64,000 bases of DNA, taken from NCBI GenBank assembly GCA_029990175.1, contig JARKIP010000188.1, positions 434,001-498,000 on the forward strand. Direction: 5' to 3'. The translations under genes were made by a program, and so were the position numbers. The notes beneath the pieces are model-generated. The model did no database searches. It was not told the DNA's origin and was given only the letters and a program-made list of their open reading frames with translations. Source of the stretch: Petunia secreta (Eukaryota > Streptophyta > Magnoliopsida > Solanales > Solanaceae). Shown here piece by piece: positions 24,635-36,525 of the stretch (within the stretch, counting starts at the first letter, position 1; every line of letters starts with the position of its first letter).

Positions 24635-27492
24635 TGACACGACCCGGAATCTGGTTAGGCCGTGCGGGCCTCCCGACATCCTCCCCTAGACCCGTCGGGT
24701 GAACCCTTACCAATTAAATTAGGAAAATAAATATAATTCAATTCATAAATAAGAACAAGACTTAGAAATAGCACAGATATACTGATATTTCTAAGCTGTA
24801 CAAAGAAATTACATATAATTACCCAATATACTAGGTTTAGGGCTATCCAGACTAGACATCTAAGAGTACGAAATGATACTAAAATAATAAACATGAAACT
24901 GTGGCCATCCTGAATAAAAGCTGGCTCACCCTGACAGCTCAAGTCGTCTTCACTCCTGAACAACGTGGCGAACTCAATCCTCGAGCGCACCTGCCGAAAC
25001 GAAATAGATAGACAAGAAACAAACAACAAAAAAGGGTGAGTCAAACAGACTCAATAAGTGGGGCAGACTAGCAACATCAAAGAATAGGATAGCTAGCCAG
25101 GGAGAAAACAAACAGATAGACCAAATTCCTCTTATTTGAATTATGAAAAGGCAGAGCTAGATAATAACTAGAAACACGTATGGAATCACAAACTCATTAA
25201 CAACCAAGAATGTAAGATAGCAAGAATATATAGGTATCCCGAACATATAACCAATAAGAAATACATCATACTGTCGCGGTGTTCAACCCGATCCATATAT
25301 TTATACCGTTGCGGCGTGGAACCCGATCCATATATTTATGTCTCTGCGACGTGCAACCCCAACCATATATTTATACCGTTGCGGCATGCAACCCGATCCG
25401 TATATTTATACCGTTGCGGCATGCAACCTGATCCCTGCAACCTAGAATACGAGCCAGAAATATATAGGCAAACTGAGATATGTCCACGACATAGCATATA
25501 TACCGCATACATAAAACACAACACAATACATACAATAGTCAGTATGCGGTGCAATGAAATGGGATGAATGCGGTACGATGCAATGCAGTCACATATGAAT
25601 GAGATGGGATAAATGCGGTACGATACAATGCAGTCACATATGAATGAGATGGGATGAATGCAGTACGATGCAATGCAGTCACACATGCCTGATACCTATC
25701 TCCGGCGTGGACTCTCATCCTCTACCAGGAGATATATGCAATAATGATCCTTCACCGGCTCGGGACTCTCATCGTTTACCGGGAAGTATATGCAATGATG
25801 ACCCCTTCACAGTCTCGGGACTCTCATCGATTGCCGGGAAATATATGCAATAATGCCCTTCAACGGCTCGGGACTCTCATCGATTACCGGAAAGTATAAG
25901 CAATGATGACCCTTCTCCGGCTTGGGACTCTCATCGATTACCGGGAAGTATATGCAATAATACCCTTCACCGGCTCGGGACTCTCATCGATTACCGGGAT
26001 GTATATGCAATGATGACCCTTCACCGGCTCGGGACTCTCATCGATTAGCAGGAAGTATATGCAATAATGACCCTTCTCCGGCGCGGGACTCTCATCGCCA
26101 ACCAGGAAGTATATGTAATAATGACCCTTCACCGGTGCGGGACTCTCATCGCCAACCGGGAAGTATATGCAATGGTCAAAACCAGAGTGCAATGCTCATA
26201 TGCTCAATGCAATACCAACAACATGGCATAACATATAATATACAATATAAATTCAAAGCTAAGGCGTAATGAGTACGCCTATCGGTAGCTACACACGTAA
26301 GGAACACATGGTAGAATATCCACAAGGCAAAGGGCCTCCAAAGAAATGGATAAAAACACTTACCTTGTTACAAAGTTAGCAAAGTTACTCAACAAACGCT
26401 TTATCCTTTGGATTGACTGCCAAATGATTCTGCTGTATTCGATAAGCAGAAAACCATAACAAATAAGGCTAAAGGCTTCATTTCCCACATCTTAGGGTAA
26501 TCCGGTTAGGAACCTGATACCCTATTCGCATACGCAATACACAGTCCAGACCTATGTACAGGGTTTAAGGTCATAAAATCAAATCCTAAATAAATTATAT
26601 TTATATGTTTCCCATAACTCACTGAGTACGAATATATAATTAATTCCATTATCGGGGTCCAATTGACCCTTTAAACTATCAGTTAAACTTATTAAAATGA
26701 TGTCTAATATTCAAGTTTTTACCGTTAAAATATATTCAAACACACGTAATAAACTCAAATAATATATTAAGATCCTTACCTGGATGTTTCGGGAAAATTC
26801 TATCTTTTCTCCGGCTCTTTTCTCATTTTCTGGCATTTTCCCTTTACATTTTTCGCTGCCTCGTTCTGTTCTGACTTTTCTGTTGCATTTGCTTGCTTTG
26901 CTTCAAAATGAAGCTTAAGGGATTTGTAATCCCTCACAACCGCCTAACTTTTCCCTTCTATCTTTCTTTTGTCTTTTCCTTTTCATTTTCTTTTCTTTTC
27001 TTTTATTTTATTTTCTTTTCGTGACAAAAATTAAAACGTTACCCTACGATATTCGATATAATTTCAACATACAAGTTATACAAAATATATGTAGCATACT
27101 CGCTAAGGCGGATCTCAAATCGGGTTCCTGAAACTCAAGATGCGAATTTAAATGGAAAAAAGTCAAATTATTTAACTTTCGGTATTTTAGTGGAAACTAG
27201 CCGAACAACCTCGAAATTCGCTTTCGAAAAATCACAAAAGTCACAAATAATTATACGAACCTAACGGCGCTTTCAGATTTCGAATCAGAGCTCGTTCGCC
27301 CAAACCGAGCTAGAAAATCTCTTTTTAAAATTTATCGCTAATAAAAACAAAAACCTTCTTCCGAGGCCTACCAAACGAGGTCTGATTTAGCTCAAATTTT
27401 ACAGATAAGTCTCAATGGACCTTACAAATATTTTAAACTTATCGGTACGCCAATCGGAGTCACTTCCGAAACGACTAACCGAGATCGTTTCA
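24635..27492 (-). repeat. 5' LTR of element B
   Basis: 2858 bp. It holds five 35-bp units (25266-25440) and nine 54-bp units (25697-26175), against seven and ten in the partner LTR. Confidence 0.85.
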
Positions 27493-29498
27493 ACATATCG
27501 GTATCCCGAACATATCAACAATCAGAAATACATAAAACATACACGAAACATCGCACTATAATCACAAAATACACAGCAACCGGTCCAATGAAATGGAATG
27601 AATGCAGTATGATGCAATGGGGTCACATGTGCCCGTAATCCCGTCCCAAAGCGGAATACTCCTTCATTCGAGGGGAATACAATATAGTAACCAGCTGGAG
27701 CGGAATACTCCTACTTCTGGGGCGGAATACTCCTGCACCTGATATAGTATAAATCAGAGGTGGAATACTCCTGTACAATCCTGAGGCGGAATACTCCTGC
27801 ACCCAATATGATATAAATCAGAGGCGGAATACTCTTGCACTCTCCTGGGGTGGAATACTCCTGCACCCGATATGATATAAATCATAGGCGGAATACTCCT
27901 GCACTCTCCTGGGGCTGAGTACTCCTGCACTCGATATGATATGAACCAGAGGCAGAATACTCATGCACTCTCCTGGGTCGGAGTACTCCTGAACTCGATA
28001 TGATATAAACCAGAGGCGGAATACTCCTGCACTCTCCTGGGGCGGAATATTCCTGCACCTGATATAATATAAACAAGAGGCAAAATACTCTTGCACTCTC
28101 CTTGGGCGGAATACTCTTACACCCAATATGATATAAACCAGAAAATATAATGTATATGAATGCAATATGATGCAATAATAACCCATCACCGGTGCGGGAC
28201 TCTCATCGACAGCCGGGAAGTATATACCAACTCACAGCCAGAGTACAATGCTCAGATCCTTAATGCAATACCAACAACAGGACATAACATATACTATACA
28301 ATGTAAATCCAAAGCTAAGGCGTAATGAGTACGCCTATCGGCAGCTACACACGTAAGGAACACATGGTAGATTATCCACAAGTCCAAGGGCCTCCAAAGA
28401 AATGGATACAAACACTTACCTCATTCCACTGCTACTCAACAACCGCTTTGTCCTTTGGATTCCCTGCCAAACGATCCTGCTCTATTCAATAAGCAGAAAA
28501 ATATATCAAATAAGGCTAAAGGCTTTAGTCCTTACATGTTAGGGCAATCCGGGTAGGAACCTGATACCCTATTTGTATACGCAATACGTAGGCCAGGCCT
28601 ATGTACAGAGTTCAAAGTCACATAACCAAACCCTAAATAAACTACATTTATATATTTCCCATAACTCACTGAGTACGAATATATAATCAATTCCATTATT
28701 GGGGTCCAATTGACCCTTTATACTATCAATTTAACTTATTAGAATGATGTCTAATATCCCAATTTCTATCGTAAAAATATATTCAAATACATGTAATAAA
28801 CTGAAATAATGAATTAATCATTACCTGGATATTTTGGGGTAAAAATTTTACTATTTTTCTCCTTCTCCTTTCCCATTTTCCTTCTTTCTTTGCGTTTTTC
28901 TTTTCTCTGTTTTTATGTTGTTGTTTCTGTTTCTGTTCGCCCATTTCCTTTTATCCTTTTCTTTCTTTTTCCTTTTTCTTTTATTTTCTTTTCTTTAATA
29001 TTTCTTTTCATTTCGTGACGAAAATTCAAACGAAACCCTACAAAATTCAAAATGATCCCAAATTTCTCAAGCAAGTTATACAAAATATATGTGACGTACT
29101 CGTTAAGGTGGATCTCAAATTGGATTCTCGAAACTCAAGATGTGAGTTAAACGGAAAAAGATCAAATTATTAATACTTTTTTTGAAATTTTAGCGGAAAC
29201 TATCCAAACGACCTCGAAATTCACTTTCGAAAGTTTACACAAGTCCTAAATAATCATACGAACCTAACGACGCTTTCATATTTTGATTCAGAGCTCATTC
29301 GCCAAAATTGAGCTCGAAAACCCTTTTTTAAGATTTATCGATAGTAAAGGCTGAAACATTCTTCCGATGCCTACCAAACGAGGTCTGATTTAGCTCAAAT
29401 TTTACAGATAAGTCCTAATGGACCTTACGAAGGTTTTAAAATTATTGGCACACCAATCGGAGTCCTATCTCCCAAGACGACTAGCTAAGGTCGTTTCA
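27493..29498 (-). repeat. Partial family-1 LTR, subfamily with 64-bp repeats, host of element B
   Basis: Begins mid-LTR (GGTATCCCGAACATATCAAC matches 15582-15601) and runs to the LTR edge GTTTCA at 29498. Instead of the 35-bp array it has six or so units of 64 bp at 27640-28140 (core GGCGGAATACTCCTGCAC), then one 54-bp-type unit near 28190. Element B interrupts it; the missing left part is not recognisable nearby. Confidence 0.8.
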
Positions 29499-29748
29499 AT
29501 GTCATTATATCTTTTTACTACATTATTATTATGTTTAATCTTGTGGTTATAATGTTGTCTGACCCGTTTCTTTTCCTTGTGGGACATATCACAGTTTCCT
29601 CTTTGGCAATACTATGCCATTTTGCAATGATCTGGACGGTGCCTCATTATGCTATTATCAACTCCATTATGTTGTTATTAACTTATTATATTTCGAGGCG
29701 TATGCATCGATTGCTGAACAGATATTACACAGTTTGCTGGCCAATGAA

Positions 29749-29772
29749 ATATATATATATATATATATATGT
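29749..29772. repeat. (TA)n microsatellite
   Basis: About ten TA units inside the right part of the LTR of element F. Confidence 0.9.
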
Positions 29773-30044
29773 ATGACTGATTTGAACGTGGTACTACACT
29801 TACGCCAATGACGTTTGGAGGCCAAAACAGTCCCTTACGATTTTGTTCCTCCGAAAAACAAATAGGCGATGGTGATATTTAATACTTTGCAAAGCAAGTG
29901 ATAGTAGAGTGGTGGGATTGGAGGTGCTTGGCATGGAAAACCGGCCCGGGCTCCGTGTTTGTAGCCGCACCGACATCCGTAACCTCCTCTTGATGCAATA
30001 CACCATTCTGAGCCTAAACTTTTACCAAATTCATTTTTCCTATA

Positions 30045-30122
<78 letters not shown>

Positions 30123-30140
30123 TACTACTACTACTACTTA
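30045..30140. repeat. (ATT)n then (ACT)n microsatellite
   Basis: About 24 ATT units followed by six ACT units. A poly-leucine ORF across it is an artefact of the repeat. Confidence 0.95.
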
Positions 30141-30895
30141 GACTTTATCATTCTTATTATTTTTATTATGATTATTATTATACTAATCAATTTTACCTTA
30201 TTTGCGAGGTACATTGGGATGGACATTTTCAAGACGGCGTCCCAAAAATGCTTCTAAATTAATTGCTATTAAATTCTCTCATTTTTTGACTTACTTTTAT
30301 TTTGGCATACTAACTAAATTATTTTATTTTGCGTGGTACATTTGGATGAACAATCTTGAAGACGACGCTCCCGAGAACACCTTTTAAATTACATTACTTT
30401 CATTTAATTTAATTTTTATTTTATCATTATTATTTTCTTTTAATATACTAACTAATGTGTTTTATTTTGAGAGGTGTAATTCTCCAAGGAAGACGTCAAT
30501 TAGTGAATTTGAATCTTTCATTCAATCTTAATTATTATGTTGTACTTAAAATACAGTCATTTGTCTAGTTTTAGTTAGTTAGTGTATTTGTGTAGATACT
30601 TTTAGTTATTTTTAATCCCAATTGTTTAGTCCGAACGGTAACCACATTTGGTGTAGCCTGAGAGGTACCTAACACCTTCCTCTTGGGTTAACTTGAACTC
30701 TTACCTAGAATTTCTGGTTCGTAGACTAAGTTTCAGAGTTAATTATAAAAATTGGCTAGAAACAAAGTAGGTGCCCTAATACGCCTAGTTAAAAAAATAT
30801 GTTAGTTGGCGACTCCAAGTCTTTACCCGTGAGTTCCAATAAGTCGAGTCCTATTTTGAACTCTAACCATGTTCAGGAAAAAATGGGTGTCAACA

Positions 30896-31068
30896 ATATT
30901 CACCGAGCTGCCAGGATCGATTAGGACTCGTTTAACATAGCAGTCGTTGATCCTGAGCATGATCACTAGTGCGTCGTGATGGGGAAACATCATCCTATCA
31001 CAATCCTCCTGGCTAAACACCACTTCTTTACCTAATCCACCAGCTCTCACTCTCTTTTCCGATGTACT
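30896..31068 (-). pseudogene. Retroviral-type aspartic protease of element D, truncated
   Basis: The minus-strand frame gives DALVIMLRINDCYVKRVLID then PGSSVNI, the active-site region of a Tat-lineage protease. The usual D-T-G triad reads D-P-G here, as it also does in element E, so this is either a family variant or an old shared change. The frame runs straight into the LTR end of element F at 30895, and the second half of the protease is missing. Confidence 0.75.
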
Positions 31069-32916
31069 TTATGACTGCGCAAATTTCTTCGCAGCAGCAA
31101 AGTTTATTCCATTTACCTCGGACCCTCCAGTACTGATATTCACCACTATTTTTGGTGATTGTGTCCGAGGTAGTTGTTCTTCTTTCCTATTTTTTGAGTA
31201 GTTGTGTTTCCCTTTGTCGGTCAGATACTCAGCCAATACTCTTTTCTTAAGGAGATGGGCCACCTCGAGGTGCATTGCTTTACAATCCTCGGTGGCGTGC
31301 CTATAATCTATGTGAAATTCACAATTTTGAGTTTGATCTATCTTGCTCGGGGGCGGTCTCATATCCCTAGGCAACCTCACCCCTTGATCAGTTATTCCTT
31401 TGATCGAATTCACCAATTCCATGGTTGATATGCTGATATTGTACTCGGAGATCCGAGGCAAGTCTGTTTTCTTTGGACACCAAAGATGGGCCCGAGGACT
31501 TTTGATTGGAGGATGAGCCAGCCTTTCCTCCGAGTCGTTGGCTCACATGCTGCTGTTCCTCGAGGTGTTGATTTACATGTTGCTTTTGAGTTCCATTGTA
31601 TGGCTCGTAAGGATTTTTTTGAGTTCCCTCATGGCGCATCGGCGCGTTGAGAAGATTCAGATTGACCTTGGTAGGAATTGTTCCGACCTGTCCTTCTCCA
31701 TTCTGCTTCCTCGAATCTGATCTTCACCGTGGCCCGATCATGCAACTCGTCCCAAGTTCGGGCTTGCCATTGTTGAAGCTCTTTCTTTAATTCGGCCGTA
31801 ACTTCAGAATTATTCACATTGATATTCTTTTCAAAAGCCATAACTGCCAAAGTGTCATCCATTTTCAGTAGATCCATTCTTTCAGCCTGAAAAACGCTCG
31901 AGGAAGTCCTTGATTGGCTCGAGGTATCCTTGTTTGACATCGAAGATTCCCTCTCTTCTCTTAATGATCTTCTAGGCTCCAGTGTGAGCCTTGATGAACA
32001 TTTCTGCCAATTCCTCGAAGTTGGAGATGGATTCGGAAGGAAGATGCATGTACCAATGTAGTGCCCCCATTTCGAAGATATCAGCAAATTTTTTCAAGAA
32101 CATGGACTCCTTCTCGATTGGAGTCAAGTCATTGCTCTTGACCATGACCATATATTCAGTTATATGGTCCACTGGGTCAGTTGTCCCATCGTACTTCTTT
32201 AAAATCTGTAGCTTGAAATGCTTTGAGATGGCTGTTGTAGCAGCTTGCGGCTTGAAAGGTTGCTGTCGGCATTTTTCAAAGTCCAGCACGCGTTGAGGTT
32301 TTCGAACCCCTGGCACATTCTCGAGCCGTTTTTCCATGCTGGATTCAAAATCTTTCTTCCACTTTTCAAAGTCGAACACGACGCTTGTTTGAGATATTGC
32401 GGGAGCTGCAGTCCCCGAGCCCCCAGATGTGACTCCGTTTGGAAATCCTCCCATGGTGGTTCCCATGGGGACATCGTTAAGATTACCTCCGTCGGGTGCC
32501 ATGAAGGGAGCATCGGCAAGGTTGGAGGGGATCCTTCCATTCCCAGTGAGGGCTTGTAAGGAGCTTCGAAATTGTTCATTAAATTGAGCTTGCGCCGCCG
32601 CCGCTAGCTCTCGCATCTGCTGCAATGAGCTCATCATGAATTGCTGGAATGGATCACTTGAACTTGAGGAAGTTGGATAGACTGAAATTACTCCTATGGA
32701 GGGAGTTAGACCGATCGGGGGAGTTGATCCATTTGATGATGTTAACCCTGCTAATGGAGTGGAGTTAACTGGTGGAATAGGGCTAACGGGTGGTGTTAGG
32801 CCAATCGGAGGAGTTAGGCCAATTGGAGGGGTTGGGGTCCCTCCACTGGTTTGGGTGGCTCCCATTGTCTGGTCAGGTGTTTGGATGGAAACATTAACAT
32901 CAATAATGTCAGACAT
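31069..32916 (-). pseudogene. Gag of element D, frameshifted
   Basis: Starts with ATG at 32916. The first open piece (to 31972, 314 aa) has a Pro/Thr-rich repeated N-terminus (PPIGLT units), a coiled segment, then the gag core with FKLQILKKYDGTTDPVDHI and FEMGALHWYMHLPSESIS. A stop after IKAHTGA and frameshifts split the rest into pieces at 32087-31629, 31639-31388 and 31461-31069. The last piece carries a CX2HX4HX4C knuckle (CEFHIDYRHATEDC), the Tat variant of the nucleocapsid finger, and a basic tail (LLKKRVLAEYLTDKGK). Gag would form the particle that packages element RNA. Confidence 0.85.
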
Positions 32917-32967
32917 TTTTTAGCGAGAATTGAAGTTTCAAACTTTGGAACAAATGTTATTACCAAA

Positions 32968-32985
32968 TCCACACAGATGGCGCCA
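32968..32985 (-). other. Primer binding site of element D
   Basis: TGGCGCCATCTGTGTGGA on the minus strand, three bases after the LTR edge. It is a different primer class from family 1 (TGGTATCAGAG) and from element C (TGGCGACTC). I do not name the tRNA with confidence. Confidence 0.7.
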
Positions 32986-32988
32986 ATT

Positions 32989-33568
32989 TGTGTTTGCTTA
33001 AATCGAGATAGGACAATAAATTGAATTTTTTTGGGGTTGATTGATAATTTTCTTGTATCAAAGTTATGATCAAATTGAGATTGAATTTAAATGAGGCAAA
33101 TGCTTAATGAACGAGGCAGAAAAATAAACGAGCAATGCATTGTATAAAACGAGACACATTAAGAGAAAGAATATAAGTCAAGTGTTATCTTTCTATATGC
33201 CCTCCTTGGTTACAAATGAATCCTATTTATAGTTGACAGGAAGAGTGACGAAATAGCCATAATAACTATGCTTTTATGGTCATTACTCTGCATTTAATCA
33301 TGGTCAGCCCATGATCTTCTTCTTAAATGCCTGAGCAACGGTCGACGGTTACAAAGACCAGGCCTCGTTTTGATGAAGTGTCATGCTTGCTCGGGGACTG
33401 GTGATCACTCCGAGCTCTGTACCTTGGGCTCAATTTTGCTTCTTCCTCGAGGTGGTTTTTTGAGGCAGAGGGTCATGCCATCTCCCCTCGTGGACTCGCC
33501 TCTTAAGATCGACTTGAGTCAAGCCTCGCACCCTTGCTCAAGGTCTCGATGATTTTTCACCCAATACA
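32989..33568 (-). repeat. 5' LTR of element D
   Basis: 580 bp. In element orientation it opens TGTATTGGGTG at 33568 and ends CAAACACA at 32989. It is related to the 57696-58246 LTR of element E. Confidence 0.78.
33224..33231 (-). promoter_or_regulatory. Likely TATA box of element D LTR
   Basis: TATAAATA on the minus strand (ACTATAAATAGG), about 340 bp into the LTR. Element E has the same octamer about 360 bp into its LTR, so position and sequence are conserved. Confidence 0.65.
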
Positions 33569-33655
33569 CTTGGCTATTGCCAACACTTCAAGCCCTGTAG
33601 CAATGGCCAACTTGGAAAGAAAATCTTTGCAAGTCTTGGCTATTGCCAAAAGTTC
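33569..33655. repeat. Palindrome family copies in M2 intron next to element D
   Basis: Copies at 33569-33587 (left half cut by the LTR of element D) and 33631-33654, with cores CTTGGCTATTGCCAA. See the entry at 40513. Confidence 0.75.
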
Positions 33656-34380
33656 AAGCAGGAAACTAAACTACTATATATCACAAGAAAAATAAAAACA
33701 AGATTTAATGAAGGTTACAAACCTCATTAGTGAGGGTCCTCTTATCACTCAAAATCTCAAGAAACCAAGTTCTGGTAAAAACGAAAGCACTACCCAAGTG
33801 ATAAGTATTGGGCAAAACATCCTCTCCATCAGCATAAACAGTTCGATCAGCCCTGCACCAAGCACAAACTACTAATAATACATAAAAATAACAACTATTA
33901 CAATACAAAGCACACAAACATCAAATAAATAGCAAAAGAAAGAACTCAATCAAACGTACACTCTCCTGGAGAATTCTGGAACAGACAGACCGTTTGGATT
34001 GATGAAGGCTTTGAAATTTGGCACATGTGGAAGAATACGAGAATAATGGAATGGGAGTCGACGTCTGTAATGACATTTCCAATCACTAGCCGCCTTACCA
34101 TGATTACGACCATAACCTTGAAAAGGAGATAACAAAGCCCATCTAGGCTTTAGAACCCTTCTTGGTCTTCCCTGGTCATCCAGATCACCTACAACCGGAG
34201 CATCCTTTACCACTCATGACTTATTAATATCATCAAGACCTGCTTCGTCAGCCTTTCTCTTCACACCTGCTTTTGTTCTCAAAGAAGCAAGTGAAACATC
34301 TGCACTACCAGCTTCAGCAACATCCTATAAAAAAAAATAAGAATGTGACTTTAATATAAGAAGGAAGCTCTAGTCTATGC

Positions 34381-34496
34381 AGATCTTGGCATAGACAAGA
34401 CTTTAACCTCTGAAGCAAGGGTCTCTGCAAGTCTTGGCTATAGCCAAGTGTTTAAGCTCTGATGAGATTCAGCTTGTAGAGAGGCCAAGACTTTAA
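34381..34496. repeat. Palindrome family copies in M2 intron
   Basis: Copies at 34381-34404 and 34429-34452 and a half-site near 34481-34495, all between the exons ending at 34558 and starting at 34324. Confidence 0.75.
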
Positions 34497-36525
34497 ACTG
34501 TGCCCACGTACAAAATGATTTAAACAACAAAATAGTTGCACAACAAATCACACTTACCAATGCCTCCCGCTCCGCAACAACAGGTGTTAAGAAAGGTTCG
34601 CCATGAAGATTCAAATCTAAGAGCACGTTGCTAATTATAGCACCATCTGAGTCAACCGATCCTGCAACACCAACATCTCCTATTGCTGGACCACAATGCT
34701 CTTCACGCACATTTTTTTTTAGTCACGACAACTTGAACACTAACAGCAGCATATGCTCCTTCACCATCATCAACTTGTACATCTCCAACTGCAAGAGCTT
34801 CATCGGCAAGATCACTCAGCCGTCCAACACTAACCAATGCTTCCATCTGAGGATCATCAACAACTGGGATTATTTGTTCGAAAGCACACTCATCATAAAC
34901 CACACCTTCAATCGGCTTTGATGCCCTACTCACCTCCTCACCACCACCAATAACAACTATCTACCTCTCTTTACTGTTCCCAGCATCCAACAACCTGTCG
35001 TCATCTTCACCAAGGTCCCTATCCTGAGGATCAACGTCTCTCTCTATGCTCCTATCAACATCCATTCACCGAAAAGACTGCTCTTCCTCTGGCCTAACCA
35101 ACACACCTTCACCTATACCACCAATAGACAGTCCACCAGATGAAAATGCAGCTTCCCTGCTAGTATTTCGATCGGACATAGGAGATGCAACAACAGGAGA
35201 CCGACGACGAGGTGGACTATGTACTCCAGATGATCCACCAACTCTCTCTTTCTTCACAAAATCCACAAGCTCACCAACCTGTTGCTTAATCAAAACCTGC
35301 TCATCCAAAATAACATCCATAGACCTTTTCCAACTCTTCTCCATTTTTTGCACAAAAAGACAAATATCGAAAATCATCAACACATATAGAAAATAACACG
35401 TTTTGAAATGAATTGAATAGACAATAAAGACCTACATCAAGACGCTTGTTCAAAGCATGATAATGATCTCTATCACCAACAGAAACAGAGGAAGTGCATG
35501 GAACATCCCTCTTTGGCAGCTCATCTGCAAGAGTGAAAGGCTCAACAAGAGCTTAGATTTCTATCAAGTAATAAAGAAATAATTGAACAAATATAAAAAC
35601 ATAAAGAACTTCTATATCACAAACTTAAAAATAAAAAATCACAACGCTTACAGATTTTAAATTCTTCCGCAGAAATAAAGACACCACAGACTTGTACTGA
35701 GGGCTGCCACAACTCCTGTAATGGATCATCAGAGGATGCTCTCCTTTAGAATTTATAGACACAAAGAAAAGCATGTATGCCAGAAAAATATCCCAACCCC
35801 AAATAGTAAAAGCAAACGAGAATCCGTTAAGCTGATACGACGAATCTGAATGTTTACTACCATTAGCAAACACATTCTTCAATGAATTAATAGTTTCATC
35901 ATAGGCTAGCGAGCCCCATGCAAACTTAGAAGAAAGGTTGACGTCCTCAATCAACCTAAAATACTTGGTTTTAACAACTTTTGAAGGCCTGCCGCCTAAT
36001 AACACACGACCTACAATGTATAAATTAGCAAGCTCCACCAGATCATTCTAATTAGACCAAATGGTCCTCTTCCCTTCCACCAATATATCCTCCAAATTAG
36101 CCATCAATATCCTCTTTCTTGGATAATCTTCTTTATCTCTACCAAAATAATGCTTAATCAGCCGACTACATTTCCCTTCATAGCTACTTCGACAGCAACC
36201 CTATCAATAGTAGAAGTACGCAAACCAGTAACAACACCAAAGATATCGAGATCAAACTCAACATAATTTCCTTATAAAGAAATTGCCATTGTATCTCGCC
36301 TCTTGCATTCAACTTCAGACAATAGCATACAGTGTAAAAATTACCCGATAGGCCTTTCATATCTATCTCCATAAACTTTCCAAACACACCTCTTTTTAAT
36401 TCTAAAAGATGCTGAGGATTTAGACCTTTCTTTATAATATCCTGGAAGTCAGGATTCTCTCTCCAACATGGTTGCACACTAAACCAATTACCATAATCAA
36501 TATAAAGTTTCCTGGCACTAGCCAT

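Larger units (their letters stand above)
18655..27492 (-). mobile_element. Element B: non-autonomous Ty3/gypsy element (family 1), gag-only
   Basis: Same plan as element A: 5' LTR 24635-27492, primer site 24621-24632, interior 21636-24634 (3.0 kb), polypurine tract 21636-21648 and 3' LTR 18655-21635. The outer edge of the 3' LTR has lost the first dozen bases (TGACACGACCC) at its join with the plus-strand LTR to the left. The right edge ends GTTTCA and is followed by ACATA inside another LTR of the same family, so B is a nest within its own family. Homology to A runs through the whole interior, including the missing pol. Confidence 0.85.
1..30895 (+). mobile_element. Element F: Ty3/gypsy Tat/Ogre-like element, 5' end outside window, heavily nested
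   Basis: Plus-strand order is: DUF7745-like ORF (1-1179), gag scrap (about 1815-2270), uncharacterised interior, tandem-repeat 3' UTR (12505-13440), polypurine tract (14229-14242) and a 3' LTR that opens TGTTGATACCC at 14243 and closes GGGTGTCAACA at 30895. Element A interrupts the interior and a family-1 pile interrupts the LTR, so the LTR itself is about 770 + 1397 bp. No reverse transcriptase or integrase is visible in the interior, so this copy is non-autonomous or decayed. An extra ORF ahead of gag and tandem repeats ahead of the 3' LTR are both known features of the Ogre/Tat lineage. F ends abruptly inside the protease of element D, which suggests it inserted there. Confidence 0.72.
29499..30895 (+). 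repeat. 3' LTR of element F, right part
   Basis: Ends GGGTGTCAACA at 30895. The last 300 bp carry words typical of the U5 end of this LTR class (ACCTAACACCTTCCTC near 30668, GTTGGCGACTCC near 30806). A GC-richer stretch at about 29815-30010 is unlike its AT-rich surroundings and may be a separate insertion. Confidence 0.68.
30896..33568 (-). mobile_element. Element D: 5' part of a Tat-type Ty3/gypsy element, cut in protease
   Basis: Minus-strand order is LTR (33568-32989), primer site (32985-32968), gag (32916-31069) and protease (to 30896). The element stops in mid-protease where the end of element F's LTR begins, so the remainder probably lies beyond F, left of the window. The LTR start TGTATTGGGTGAAAAATCA and the gag match element E, so D and E belong to one family in opposite orientation. 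The right flank (33569 on) is an intron-like stretch of block M, where D appears to have inserted. Confidence 0.85.
33569..36525 (-). pseudogene. M2: DUF1985-type multi-exon gene, 3' part lost (likely Ulp1-related)
   Basis: The start region at 36525 reads MASARKLYIDYGNWF, then GVFGKFMEID, the opening of a DUF1985-type domain. A frameshift follows near 36250 and the domain continues at about 36038-35625 (VGRVLLGGRPSKVV, QLNGFSFAFTIWGWDIF). Later exons carry a coiled/charged stretch (35345 to about 34558, with an internal frame change, donor GTAAGTG at 34557), a basic exon from 34324 (acceptor TATAG) to about 33957, and a clean exon 33852-33723 (acceptor GGTGCAG, donor GAG|GTTTGT) with TVYADGEDVLPNTYHLGSAF. 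In plants DUF1985 proteins often continue into a Ulp1-type cysteine protease; that part would lie beyond element D and is not seen. Such genes are frequent cargo of Mutator-like elements. The DUF1985 part is fairly sure, the Ulp1 link is inference. Confidence 0.6.

Noticed and set aside
15013..29498. A single full-length family-1 element bounded by 15013 and 29498
   Set aside because: The outer LTR pieces belong to different subfamilies (35-bp versus 64-bp arrays), overlap in content, and the flanks CTATT and ATGTC do not match.
29815..30010. tRNA-derived SINE
   Set aside because: No A-box/B-box pair, no 3' tail and no target duplication seen.
29909..30262. 117-codon ORF with a poly-leucine run
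   Set aside because: Translation of the (ATT)n microsatellite.
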